Shown here: positions 18,821-27,688 of the stretch, piece by piece
Numbering within the stretch: position 1 is the stretch's first letter
How the letters are laid out: each line of letters starts with the position of its first letter
NCBI GenBank assembly: GCA_028335825.1
Contig: JAIOKI010000002.1
Coordinates: 248,001 to 312,000, forward strand
DNA from: Nosema muscidifuracis
Lineage: Eukaryota; Microsporidia; Nosematidae
Reading direction: 5' to 3'
Length of the DNA stretch: 64,000 nt
The notes under the pieces: generated by a model
The model's database searches: none
What the model saw: the letters and a program-made list of their open reading frames with translations, nothing else
Told to the model about the DNA's origin: nothing
Position numbers and translations under genes: made by a program

Positions 18821-20661
18821 TGGTGGAGAATAAGCATACGAAACCCATCGAGAACCTTATATTAAGTGAAAACTTATTAAAGGAATGCATGAGATTAGAA
18901 ATTATGAGTTTTTTCAGACAAAAAACAGATCAAGAAAAAATCGAATATATAATTGGAAGAGCCGATTACGATATCGTAATTTGGCACCAGGAGATCCATG
19001 AATCCAAGCGTAAAGCAGCTACGGATTATAAGGCGTGGAAGAGTTTAGCAAAAGAGAAGTTCGAGGTGAAGAAGTATGATATTGGACAAGTATATAGGCT
19101 GTGCCAGAAAGTTGATGAAGAAGTAATAGCTTTCATTAAAAGAGTTGAAAATGAAGCCAGGCCATTTAAGTTTAATAATAAGGCTGTATTAAGGATAATA
19201 GCTGCAGGTGTCAAAGCAGACTATTCCGATATTCGAAGGTTTCTACTAACAGTAAATGAGTTAGGACAAGAAGATGTAGATTCCATCAGGAGATTAGAAG
19301 AAGAATATAAAATCGAAGAAAAAAAGAAAGAAGACGAGATAAAAAATGCCGAAATGTTAAAGAAAGAGTTATTGGCGTTAAAAACTCAATTAGAAAAAAT
19401 TCAACTGGCTCCGAGGAAGCCGTTAAGGTGTTTCAATTGCGAGATGTTGGGACATACAGCTAGGGATTGTAAAAGGCGGATGAAAAGTTCTGAATTTAAA
19501 AAGAAAATTAACGTGATTGATGACGACATCAGTGATATTTTGAATAAAGAGAACAGGATTTATATTAATGATCGACAGGTCAAAATTTTAGCTGATACAG
19601 GGTCTCATTATAATTTCATTAGTAAAAAATCAGTGGAAACTTTAGGGTTGAGTTTTCATAGGAACACACGTACCATGACGTTTTATACATGTTTAGAAGA
19701 ACCTTTTTATGTAACCAATCACACGTTAATTAATTTTACGCATAATGGTCTTTTATATAAAGCGAAATTTTACATTTTGCCGACGGTAAAGACAGAGAAA
19801 ATTATTATAGGACGAGAAAGCCTTAAAAATATGAAGAGAATACAAAAGGTTAAATATGAATGTGAGATTCGCACGGAGAAAGGGAAACGAATTGTAGAAA
19901 AGATTTATAACATGCCAAAGTACAAACAGGGTAAAGAGATTCCACATGTGGATTGTTTAAGTAGAAATTCGACAGGAAAAGAAGAGATATTTAAATTAAA
20001 TGAAATAAGGGAAGATATTACAAAAGATAGTATTAATAAAAGGCTTTTAACAGATGCGAAGAAGGGTTTGCAGGAAACATATATCAGAAAACTACACGAA
20101 GAATTAATACACAGGGGTATGCAATCTATGGAATATGAGTTAAAGAAAAAGGGATACAATTTACAAGGAATCAGCCCTATTATCAAAAAAATAGTTAAAG
20201 AGTGTGAAGTATGTAAGATGTACAATGCGAAAAAAGGAAAAAGATTTATTTTTGTAACGGCACATGAACCAGGAGAAAAAGTGGCCATAGACATAATTGG
20301 CCCTATTGAAGGTTATTATATTATAGCAGCAATAGATTATTTTACTAGAAAAGGGTATGTTAAATTAGTTAAATCACGTACCGATGAAAAAATATTAGAG
20401 ATGATTAAGGATATTTTTGAAGAAGTTAAAATTCAAACTCTTATTCTTGACCAAGCAAAGGAGAATCAAAGTAGAAAAATTAAGGCTTACTGTGAGAAAA
20501 TGAATATTAAACTGCATTATACTTCTCCATACCATCACCAGTCGAATGGACGAGTTGAGAGATTCAATAGAACTTTAGAAGATTTAGTTTTTAAAAATAA
20601 GAAAGATAAATTACATACCGTTAAATTAAAGCTATTGGTTGATGATGGACTTATGAGCTAA
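18787..20661 (+). CDS. Gag-protease-integrase frame of the LTR element
   Basis: A 624-residue frame of a Ty3/gypsy-type element. In order it holds a helical Gag-like region, a CCHC zinc knuckle (CFNCEMLGHTARDC), an aspartic protease site (ADTGSHYNFIS), and an integrase with an HHCC-type zinc region (HEELIHRGMQ, then CEVCKMY) and a catalytic core (AIDIIGPIEGYY, then HHQSNGRVERFNRTLE). No reverse transcriptase domain is recognised. The first ATG lies inside the left LTR; a second in-frame ATG spans the LTR edge at 18820. The element is a mobile remnant, not a host gene. Confidence 0.85.
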   Translation: MSEIIKNKTINMVENKHTKPIENLILSENLLKECMRLEIMSFFRQKTDQEKIEYIIGRADYDIVIWHQEIHESKRKAATDYKAWKSLAKEKFEVKKYDIGQVYRLCQKVDEEVIAFIKRVENEARPFKFNNKAVLRIIAAGVKADYSDIRRFLLTVNELGQEDVDSIRRLEEEYKIEEKKKEDEIKNAEMLKKELLALKTQLEKIQLAPRKPLRCFNCEMLGHTARDCKRRMKSSEFKKKINVIDDDISDILNKENRIYINDRQVKILADTGSHYNFISKKSVETLGLSFHRNTRTMTFYTCLEEPFYVTNHTLINFTHNGLLYKAKFYILPTVKTEKIIIGRESLKNMKRIQKVKYECEIRTEKGKRIVEKIYNMPKYKQGKEIPHVDCLSRNSTGKEEIFKLNEIREDITKDSINKRLLTDAKKGLQETYIRKLHEELIHRGMQSMEYELKKKGYNLQGISPIIKKIVKECEVCKMYNAKKGKRFIFVTAHEPGEKVAIDIIGPIEGYYIIAAIDYFTRKGYVKLVKSRTDEKILEMIKDIFEEVKIQTLILDQAKENQSRKIKAYCEKMNIKLHYTSPYHHQSNGRVERFNRTLEDLVFKNKKDKLHTVKLKLLVDDGLMS

Positions 20662-20671
20662 AAGGGAGGGA

Positions 20672-20753
20672 TGTTGATATTTTAAAAATTTTATAAAAAG
20701 AACCCTGAGTTTTTTTAGGATGTCTGAAATAATTAAAAATAAAACTATTAACA
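20672..20753 (+). repeat. right LTR, 82 bp
   Basis: Identical to the copy at 18739-18820, preceded by a purine tract and followed by the ATTTT target duplication. Confidence 0.92.
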
Positions 20754-21330
20754 ATTTTCAAATCTAATATGAAGAGTAGTATAATAGCTTATATTATTAG
20801 TTTTAACTATTAAACTATATAATAAGCTCTTTATAATCTTTTATGGGATTGGTTCTATTACAATGACAAGATATATCATTTGATAGCGTGAAATAAGATT
20901 CCATGATATTTTAGATTCATCTAATTTTAATATTACTAAATTAAATTTACCAAATGGAAGAAACTTTCTTAAATAGCGAGCTAGATAGATAAAAGATAGT
21001 TTTATCAAGTATATATTATACATGAAAATTTTAATAGAGAGAGTTTTCTTTCAGATGAAACTTATTTTAATGTCTTAATATAATTAAATTATCTAGTACA
21101 TTTTAAAGAAGCATATCAGAAAACTCAGATATTTGTTAATTTTTTACTTTGGATAGAATATATGGAGACTGTTTCAGAATATTCAGTTTGTCTCATTTTA
21201 TAATTAAAATGTACATTTTCTACTTGGTTAAAAGGACTACTGCTTTATATTCAGTTTCAATTGATGAACCTTAAAATTACTTAATGAATTTTTATGATTC
21301 AAAAGTAGAAAGCAGTAAATTATGTAAAAG
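20754..21330 (-). pseudogene. decayed ISXO2/IS1595-type DDE transposase
   Basis: On the minus strand two motifs of ISXO2-type transposases can be read in the right order. RQTEYSETVSIYS (near 21165) resembles the end of the N-terminal zinc region with its TGSIF-like phrase. About 82 residues later, LVILKLDESKIS (near 20918) resembles the catalytic VEIDESKFG motif, and VIVIE follows about 20 residues further, where WVFGGIE is expected. The spacing fits the family, but several stops and at least one frame change interrupt the reading, so it is dead. ISXO2-like transposases are common in microsporidia. The LTR element lies where the C-terminal half should continue, so it may have inserted into this remnant. 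This is pattern reading without an alignment. Confidence 0.4.
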
Positions 21331-21905
21331 AAATTGCAGGACATTGTTTATTAAAAAAATATGATACTCTTCGGTGTAAAACTAAAAAGCAATTGAAGAA
21401 CTCTATTCAAAATTAAAAAAGAATAACAAATAAAAGTAATTCTAGTTTCTTAGAGGATATTAAAATATTTAATGGATAAAATTTAATTAAATGGTTGCAG
21501 GAGCAAATCTAAAAAAGAAATATAAAATTTTTTTATCAAGAAAGAGAGTTTAGTCTTTTGATACACATCTAATTACTTTAGAATAACTTTTGTGTAGATT
21601 GAAAGGAGCTATTTTATGTTTAAAATTTTTAATGTTTTAGGAAATAACCTATTTTATAGATTGATGAATATTTTTTCGTAATTTTATATTGATTTTTTAA
21701 TAATTAATAAAAAATTTTTATCGATAATTTAAGCATAAATTTTAATGATTCAATGTAAATGATTTTTAATTAAATTAATTATTAATTAAAAAAGTTCTAC
21801 TTTTAGTTCTTTTATAAAAATCTAGATAATGCTTTTATTTTTATATTTGTTTGTTTATTAACAAACATATTTTTTTACTATTAATAATAGCCCTTTAAAA
21901 ATTTA
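21331..21905. other. AT-rich spacer upstream of the third ABC gene
   Basis: No intact gene is seen. The left part may be the outer end of the decayed transposase. The right end is the upstream region of the ABC transporter, with CCC at 21891-21893. Confidence 0.5.
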
Positions 21906-23615
21906 ATGAGTATTAAGAAAGTCATAGGACAAACCGATTTCGAAATATTAAAAGATATATTAATTGAATATGTTATATCAAAACCTTTCGTACGAACCTT
22001 CGTTCTTTATACTCTTATAGGAACATTCATTGCTTGTGTCTTTAACGTCCAAACGAGTGAAGCTACAAGAAGTCTTACAAATGTAATTATAAATAACTTA
22101 GATATAGAAAAAAGCTTAGTATATTATTCAATAATAGCTATTGCATCAATTACTTTGACTGAATTGAATAATTTTATTTTTACTACCCCAGTTCAACATG
22201 TTTTTAGACTAACAGGTAAAAATTCATTTAAAAATTTTATTAAGATGGAACTTACTAAATATAATAAGATAGGATGTGGAGAAATACAGACTATCATAGA
22301 TAGGGAAAGTAAAGCAATAAGTGAGTTGATAGAAGTTATCTTTTTAAATATAATTCCAATATTTTTTACTTTAGCATTAGCTTTTACTTCGATATACATA
22401 AATTTAGGTTTAGTTAATATGGCTATTATTATAATTACAATTGTAATTTATATTATTTTGACTATTAAAATTGTCCATTGGAGAACGACTATAAGATATG
22501 ATTATAATACTTCACAACAAAAATGTTCAAATCATTTACACGATTCATTAATAAATCATGAAACAATTTTAGCATACAAAACTGAAGAAGAAGAAGCATT
22601 GAAATATAACAAATATGTTTCAGACGTGGAATATGAATGTAATAGATTATGGAGATCGTTAAGTATTTTATTTTTAGTTAATAAGATAATTTTCGCTATA
22701 CAATGCTTTTTGGTAATTATATTTGGAAATTTCGAAATAATGACTGAAAAATTGACAGCAAAAGATGTCGTTTTTTATTTAGCAATTAATAAGACTTTGT
22801 ATTCAAGTTTAGGAAATTTAGGATTTTTTTATTCAAGGTATACTCAAGCTATATTAAATGTAAGAACTTCATTTAAACCAGATTATATTATTGAAGAAGA
22901 TAATATTGTAGATCATGAAGATTTTAAAGAAAATATTAATGCTGTTAATTTATCATTTTCATATAACAAAAAAATTATTTTAGAAAATATAAATTTTAGT
23001 ATATCGAAAGGAGAAAAAATAGCCATAATTGGAAAAAATGGAGCAGGAAAAACTTCATTAATTAAAATGATTATGAAATTTGAGTCATATTCAGGAAGTA
23101 TATATATAGATGGTTTAGAAACTAGAAATATATCAAATAGGACTTATAGAAAATTAATATCTTATATACCACAAACATCATTCTTATTCAATGAAACTGT
23201 TTTATATAATTTGGTTTATGGAACTAATATAATTGACAAAGAAGAAGTTTATAAACTTAGTAAAGATATTAAAGTACATGATTCAATAAATAATTTAGAA
23301 CACCAATATATGACTCATGTAGGTGATAAAGGACAAAAATTAAGTGGAGGAGAAAGACAGAAAGTTCTTCTTCTAAGATCATTATTAAAAAAATCACCAA
23401 TTCTTATTTTAGACGAGCCGACTGCTGCTTTAGATCAGAAATCTGAATATGAAATTTTAAATCAAATAATAACCGAAAACATTAATTCGACAATAATTAT
23501 GATTCTTCATAATTTAGAATTGCTTTATATGTTTGACAAAATATTTTACATTGATAACAAAGGACTTACGACGCTAACTAAAAACAATGGAAAATTTGAT
23601 ACAATAAAATTATAA
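21906..23615 (+). CDS. ATM1-like ABC half-transporter, paralogue 3
   Basis: 569 residues, the third member of the local half-transporter family. The membrane domain occupies about residues 20-305 and includes NHLHDSLINHETILAYKTE, the ATM1-type loop. The ATPase has Walker A GKNGAGKTS, Q-loop YIPQTSFLF, signature LSGGERQ, Walker B ILILDEPTAALD and switch His in MILHNLELL, so it should be active. It is on the opposite strand from the two copies at 8.8-12.7 kb and separated from them by five host genes and the mobile island. CCC precedes the start by about 12 bases. Substrate is unknown; Fe-S-related export from the mitosome is the family default. Confidence 0.85.
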   Translation: MSIKKVIGQTDFEILKDILIEYVISKPFVRTFVLYTLIGTFIACVFNVQTSEATRSLTNVIINNLDIEKSLVYYSIIAIASITLTELNNFIFTTPVQHVFRLTGKNSFKNFIKMELTKYNKIGCGEIQTIIDRESKAISELIEVIFLNIIPIFFTLALAFTSIYINLGLVNMAIIIITIVIYIILTIKIVHWRTTIRYDYNTSQQKCSNHLHDSLINHETILAYKTEEEEALKYNKYVSDVEYECNRLWRSLSILFLVNKIIFAIQCFLVIIFGNFEIMTEKLTAKDVVFYLAINKTLYSSLGNLGFFYSRYTQAILNVRTSFKPDYIIEEDNIVDHEDFKENINAVNLSFSYNKKIILENINFSISKGEKIAIIGKNGAGKTSLIKMIMKFESYSGSIYIDGLETRNISNRTYRKLISYIPQTSFLFNETVLYNLVYGTNIIDKEEVYKLSKDIKVHDSINNLEHQYMTHVGDKGQKLSGGERQKVLLLRSLLKKSPILILDEPTAALDQKSEYEILNQIITENINSTIIMILHNLELLYMFDKIFYIDNKGLTTLTKNNGKFDTIKL

Positions 23616-23641
23616 ATAATATTTTTTTTTACCGTTTAAAA

Positions 23642-24502
23642 ATGAAAAATTTTATTTGTGCATTATGTAAAGGAAACCCAAATATTAAGATTAATGGTTT
23701 AAAATACTGCAACGTTTGTTTCATTAAACAGTTGGAAATCAAAGTACAAAGAAATTTAAGAAAGCTTCCATATAAAAGCAATATTTTGATTTATTTCGAT
23801 GGAGGAATATCTAGTGTAGTTTTATTGAATATTTTGGATAAATTAAAAAACAAAAAAATTCATTCATTCGATTTATTTACTACTGAAAAATTTAGTGATT
23901 TAGATAAGGAATATGATTTTATTAATAAAGATGTATTAGAAAATAATCTAACTGATTTTAAGAATAAAGAGAAGAAAGATGTATTAGAAAATAATATAAA
24001 TGATTTAAAGAATAAAGATAAGAAAGATGTATTAGAAAATAACGCATATCTTAATAATATAAAAGAAGAATTTAAGGATGAGTTAATTAAGGTTCTTAAA
24101 AATAGATCAGTTGGAAACAATGAAATTCTTGATAATTTGACAAAAACTATAATGAACAAAAGAATTAATATTTTATTAATTCACAAAACAGTCGAAGAGA
24201 TTTGTACAAGTATTTTTCTAAAAATATCTTCTGGATCAAGTATAGATGAAACGGATGTAAATGATATACGAATACAAGATAAAGTCTATATAATTAATAT
24301 GTTCAAGGATGTAAAGAATAAGGAAATCCAATATGCTGGATTTTTATATAAAAAACATCTTAAATTTGAGACTAAAATAAATAAAAAAACTAAAACACAG
24401 ATTTCTGTAGAGAATTTCATCCAAGAAATAGATAAAAATAATTCTTTGGCTTTGTTTAATATAATCAATACAGTAAAAAAAATAAATAAAAATAAAATTT
24501 AA
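23642..24502 (+). CDS. NCS2: cytoplasmic tRNA 2-thiolation protein Ncs2/Ctu2
   Basis: Ncs2 with Ncs6 puts sulfur from Urm1 on the wobble uridine of tRNAs for Lys, Gln and Glu. The N-terminal zinc motif CALCKGNPN, then YCNVCF, matches the CxxC...CxxCF pattern of the family, followed by a degenerate PP-loop ILIYFDGGISSVVLL. This lack of a proper PP-loop (SGGxDS) is typical of Ncs2 rather than Ncs6. The C-terminal half (NKRINILLIHKTVEEICTSI onward) fits the family loosely. A 16-residue repeat (KDVLENN phrase, 2.4 copies) is inserted near residue 96. At 286 residues it is short (yeast 493). CCG lies just upstream of ATG, a weak form of the start signal. Confidence 0.7.
   Translation: MKNFICALCKGNPNIKINGLKYCNVCFIKQLEIKVQRNLRKLPYKSNILIYFDGGISSVVLLNILDKLKNKKIHSFDLFTTEKFSDLDKEYDFINKDVLENNLTDFKNKEKKDVLENNINDLKNKDKKDVLENNAYLNNIKEEFKDELIKVLKNRSVGNNEILDNLTKTIMNKRINILLIHKTVEEICTSIFLKISSGSSIDETDVNDIRIQDKVYIINMFKDVKNKEIQYAGFLYKKHLKFETKINKKTKTQISVENFIQEIDKNNSLALFNIINTVKKINKNKI
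23927..24043. repeat. 48-bp in-frame repeat inside NCS2
   Basis: Copies beginning AAAGATGTATTAGAAAATAA start at 23927, 23975 and 24023 (the last partial). The unit encodes KDVLENN followed by nine variable, charged residues. Confidence 0.9.
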
Positions 24503-24610
24503 TAAGCAGACATTTTAATTTATGGGTTCATTTTTTTGTAACTGTTTCAAATTATAAAACTTAAGTTTCATATGAACTATTTATAAATTTACCTAAACAA
24601 ATATAAATAA

Positions 24611-25465
24611 ATGATAAAACTGGTACTCTGTCAGCTATTATTTTATACAATGGTGGAAGGAAGATTTGATGAAGGTAATACAGACGAATTTGTTAATTAT
24701 AACTCAGTAGGTACTGATATGTATGAAGATGAATATGGTCTCTTCCCCGAATATGCACTTACTAAAAAAGATACTGAGCCAATGGATGAGGCTCTTAGAT
24801 GTGCAAAAACAGAATCTACTTTTATAATTGCACTGAATGTTCATCTTCAGAAATATGCAGTAGAATCTATTGAAAGTGCTTCTAAATCTAAACTTCATAT
24901 GATTCTCCCAGAAAAAGAATCTATTTTAAGTTATCTTGGTACAATAGTCAATGAAATTAATAGTGATCTTATTAGGTATGGTGTACAAATGGTAACTATA
25001 TTAAAAAGATACAAAACTGAAGATTTTGTAGTGACTGATTCTTTTGATCCATCTTGTGAAATCAAAGATCCTGTGACAGATCGTCTTGATGAAAGTTTTA
25101 ACCAATTAAAAGAAGTTTATCAGGATAATATGGGAATCCACTTATTTGTATGGACATGTCCACAAGACAATAAAGATTTCTTGACAATCAAGATAAATGA
25201 AAATGACAGATGTGGCAGAGCAATAGGCGTTCTTTGGCAAGGTATTGAATTAACCAGAATTAATATCAAATCGTCTATTATGGAAGCAATAACTGGCATA
25301 CCTAATTTATATTTAGATGGAAACTTCCCAGCAGAAAGTATGATCTCCCACATTTGTAAATTTGTAGGAGATTGTGTAGGTACAGAACCTGGAGTAGTAG
25401 GATGGAAAAATCAATCTTTAATTCAAGTAATTCATGCTATTCCTGATAATTCACATGAAGATTAA
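24611..25465 (+). CDS. secreted protein, possible ADAM-like (M12B) pseudo-metalloprotease
   Basis: 284 residues with an N-terminal hydrophobic stretch (residues 1-13) that looks like a signal peptide. The order of elements recalls an M12B/ADAM metalloprotease domain: FIIALNVHLQKY as the first strand, ILSYLGTIVNEINSDLIRYGVQMV as the long helix and next strand, and CGRAIGVLW as the strand before the active site. Where HExxHxxGxxHD would be expected there is IMEAITGIPNLYLDG (223-237), with the Glu and the final Asp-Gly kept but no zinc-binding His. Cysteines near the end (C249, C255) fit the fold. If right, it is an inactive protease homologue. ADAM-like proteins have been reported in Nosema spores. 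A lineage-specific secreted protein is the alternative. Confidence 0.4.
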   Translation: MIKLVLCQLLFYTMVEGRFDEGNTDEFVNYNSVGTDMYEDEYGLFPEYALTKKDTEPMDEALRCAKTESTFIIALNVHLQKYAVESIESASKSKLHMILPEKESILSYLGTIVNEINSDLIRYGVQMVTILKRYKTEDFVVTDSFDPSCEIKDPVTDRLDESFNQLKEVYQDNMGIHLFVWTCPQDNKDFLTIKINENDRCGRAIGVLWQGIELTRINIKSSIMEAITGIPNLYLDGNFPAESMISHICKFVGDCVGTEPGVVGWKNQSLIQVIHAIPDNSHED

Positions 25466-25495
25466 AAGTTAATTTATAAAATTTAATAAAGTTTA

Positions 25496-25636
25496 CTATT
25501 CTTCTTTTAAATTATCATACAATATATTTGATGTGCTAATGTTAATTGTTATACACTTAGACTCTTTTTCTAGTGTTCTCAATAGAATATCGCATTCAGC
25601 TATGTTATTTTTTAAATCTTCCAATATTTGTTTCAT
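25496..25636 (-). CDS. 46-residue helical protein with a proper start signal
   Basis: This small frame reads MKQILEDLKNNIAECDILLR and ends STSNILYDNLKEE. It is preceded on the minus strand by TTTTACCCTAATAA then ATG, the same CCC arrangement used by the larger genes here, and fills a gap otherwise only 30 bases from the neighbouring stop. The amphipathic heptad-like pattern recalls very small coiled-coil subunits such as those of the DASH complex (Dad/Hsk3 type), but I cannot assign it. It could also be a chance frame, as AT-rich DNA yields some, though the balanced composition with two Cys and the start signal argue for a gene. Confidence 0.5.
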   Translation of the reverse strand: MKQILEDLKNNIAECDILLRTLEKESKCITINISTSNILYDNLKEE

Positions 25637-25941
25637 TTATTAGGGTAAAAATAAATTTGGTCAAAAATTTTTAGCAAAATGGAAATCTTTAATATTTAAA
25701 AAAGATATCCATAAATTAGACAGTAAAATATTCCTTGTTTTAATATTTTATTCTTAAAATGTAATTTTTTTCAGATATTTCATCATTTATGTATTTATAT
25801 TTATTAGAAGAAAATTTTTAATTAGTATTTATAAAAGATCATTAATTCATAAAGATTTGTTGAAAGATAGAACTATTTTACTTTCTCTTAATAAATTTTA
25901 TATATCACACAAAATAATATCTTCTTAATAAATATATATAA

Positions 25942-26060
25942 AACAAAATAATGTATTTTTAATTAATTTTATTTATAAACAAAATAATGTATTTTTAATT
26001 AATTTTATTTATAAGACAGAATAATGTATTTTTAATTAATTTTATTAATAAACAAAATAA
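25942..26060. repeat. 36-bp tandem repeat, three copies and a partial one
   Basis: Copies of ACAAAATAATGTATTTTTAA recur at 25943, 25979, 26016 and 26052. Related ACAAAATAAT phrases spread to about 26240. The wider gap 25637-26476 shows no other gene. Confidence 0.8.
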
Positions 26061-26476
26061 TCTTTTCTTAAAAAATATATATCAAAGAAAACAGTCTCTT
26101 CTTAATAATTTTTTTTAAAAAACAAAATAATTTACTCTTAAAAAATATATATCACACAAAATAATATCTTCTAAATAATTTTTTTTAAAAAACAAAAAAA
26201 TGTATTTTTTAATAAATTTTCTATATCACACAAAATAAATTATTTTTTAAAGAATAGGTTCATATTTTTTTAATTGATAAAAAATTTTATTTAAATCTTT
26301 AGATTTTTCTCGATATACAAATATTTAATATAAAAATATCTACAAAATAAATTTTTACTAAAAATTCTTTTTAATGTTTATTTTTGAAATGTCTAAAGTT
26401 ATCTTTATATTAATAAATTATTTTTATTTATATGGAAATATAAATTTCTATTTTAATAATTAAATTTTTTATCCTT

Positions 26477-27688
26477 ATGAATGAAGTTCGAAATAAAAAT
26501 GAGAGAATAGGAATACATACACATATTAAAGGATTAGGAGAATCTAATGGAAGTATTATAAACGAAAAAGATGGATTAATCGGACAAGAAGAACCAAGAA
26601 AAGCTTTATTAATTATTAAAAAGATATTGATGAATAGCAAATCTGGACAAATAATTTTATTAAAAGGACCTTCTGATTCTGGAAAAACTGCTCTAATTCA
26701 AGCTTTAGAAAAAGATATTGGAAAAAAATTGTTTAATAAATTAAGTGCATCTGAAATTTGTAGTTTACATTTAAGTAAAACAGAGATGATTACACAAGCT
26801 TTAAGGAAATCAATAAATCTTCGTATAAAAGAAACTATAAAAGTTATTGAAGGTGAAGTAACAAGTTTAAATTCTACTAAATTAGGATTGAAAACTTTAG
26901 ACATGGAATCTACTTTTGATATTGGAACAAAAATGTTGAAACAAATCGAAAAAGAAAAAATTGTAATTGGTGATGTTATAAGAATTATAAAAGAACGAGG
27001 AAAAATTATAAAATTGGGTATAAGTTCATCAAGAATTGATCCAGATTTACTTGGAGATTTATTACCTGTAAATTGTCCTGAAGGTGAAATGTTCAAAATA
27101 GTTGAAGAAATTCAAAATATTTCTTTACACGAGATGGATGCTCTTAATAATAAAACACATGGATATTTAGGAATATATAACGGAGAAACTGGTGAAATTA
27201 ATTATGATGTTAGAAATAAAGTTAATCAAAAATTAAAGAAATGGATTTTAGAAGGAAAAGCAGAAGTAGAGAGAGGTGTTTTAAATATTGAAGATGTACA
27301 TTTACTTGATCAAGATTGTATAAGTTTTTTAAATAAATCAATGGAATCAAGTTTTTGTCCAATAATTATTATGACAACAAATAAAGAAGTATCAGAAATC
27401 AAAAGCTTATTTAAATATGCACTAGTTTTATCTACAAAATCTTATGAAGAATCTGATATAGAAAAAATACTTAGATTACGTATTACAGATGAAAATATAA
27501 AAATTGAAGAACAAGGAATTAAATTTTTAGTACATTTAGCTAATAAAAATGGACTTAAATATGTTATAAATATTTTAAGTCTTTGTAATGTACGTAGTTT
27601 AAAATTTGATAGTATTATTACAGAAAATGATGTAAAAAACATTGTCGGAATATTTTTAGATTCAAAACGTGCGTTTGACAATTATTAA
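26477..27688 (+). CDS. RVB2: RuvB-like AAA+ protein Rvb2, with degraded ATPase site
   Basis: Rvb1 and Rvb2 form the ring used by INO80, SWR1, R2TP and other complexes. Rvb2 rather than Rvb1 is indicated by SKTEMITQALRKSI, LDMESTFDIGTKML, VNCPEGEMFKI, and NGETGEINYDVRNKV. Walker A is GPSDSGKT (64-71), still fitting GxxxxGKT. Walker B reads IEDVH (271-275) where DEVH is expected, so the catalytic pair is swapped to Glu-Asp. The segment between sensor 1 (TTN, 300-302) and the next strand is about 15 residues shorter than in human RUVBL2 and lacks the LLDR arginine finger, and the sensor-2 Arg appears as Lys. At 403 residues it is shorter than usual (about 460). It is probably a structural, weak or inactive ATPase subunit. 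Confidence 0.85.
   Translation: MNEVRNKNERIGIHTHIKGLGESNGSIINEKDGLIGQEEPRKALLIIKKILMNSKSGQIILLKGPSDSGKTALIQALEKDIGKKLFNKLSASEICSLHLSKTEMITQALRKSINLRIKETIKVIEGEVTSLNSTKLGLKTLDMESTFDIGTKMLKQIEKEKIVIGDVIRIIKERGKIIKLGISSSRIDPDLLGDLLPVNCPEGEMFKIVEEIQNISLHEMDALNNKTHGYLGIYNGETGEINYDVRNKVNQKLKKWILEGKAEVERGVLNIEDVHLLDQDCISFLNKSMESSFCPIIIMTTNKEVSEIKSLFKYALVLSTKSYEESDIEKILRLRITDENIKIEEQGIKFLVHLANKNGLKYVINILSLCNVRSLKFDSIITENDVKNIVGIFLDSKRAFDNY

Larger units (their letters stand above)
18739..20753 (+). mobile_element. short Ty3/gypsy-type LTR retrotransposon, recent, incomplete
   Basis: The element is 2015 bases long. It is bounded by two identical 82-base direct repeats with TGTT...AACA ends and flanked by the 5-base target duplication ATTTT on both sides (18734-18738 and 20754-20758). 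A purine tract AAAAGGGAGGGA (20660-20671) sits directly before the right LTR, as expected for the plus-strand primer. Just after the left LTR comes TGGTGGAGAA, where a primer-binding site should be; I could not match it to a tRNA. Parts recognised are a Gag-like region with a CCHC knuckle, an aspartic protease and an integrase. No reverse transcriptase or RNase H is recognised, so it is incomplete, with about one major missing part. Identical LTRs mean a young insertion, probably mobilised in trans. Its bases are richer in G and C than the surroundings. Confidence 0.9.
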
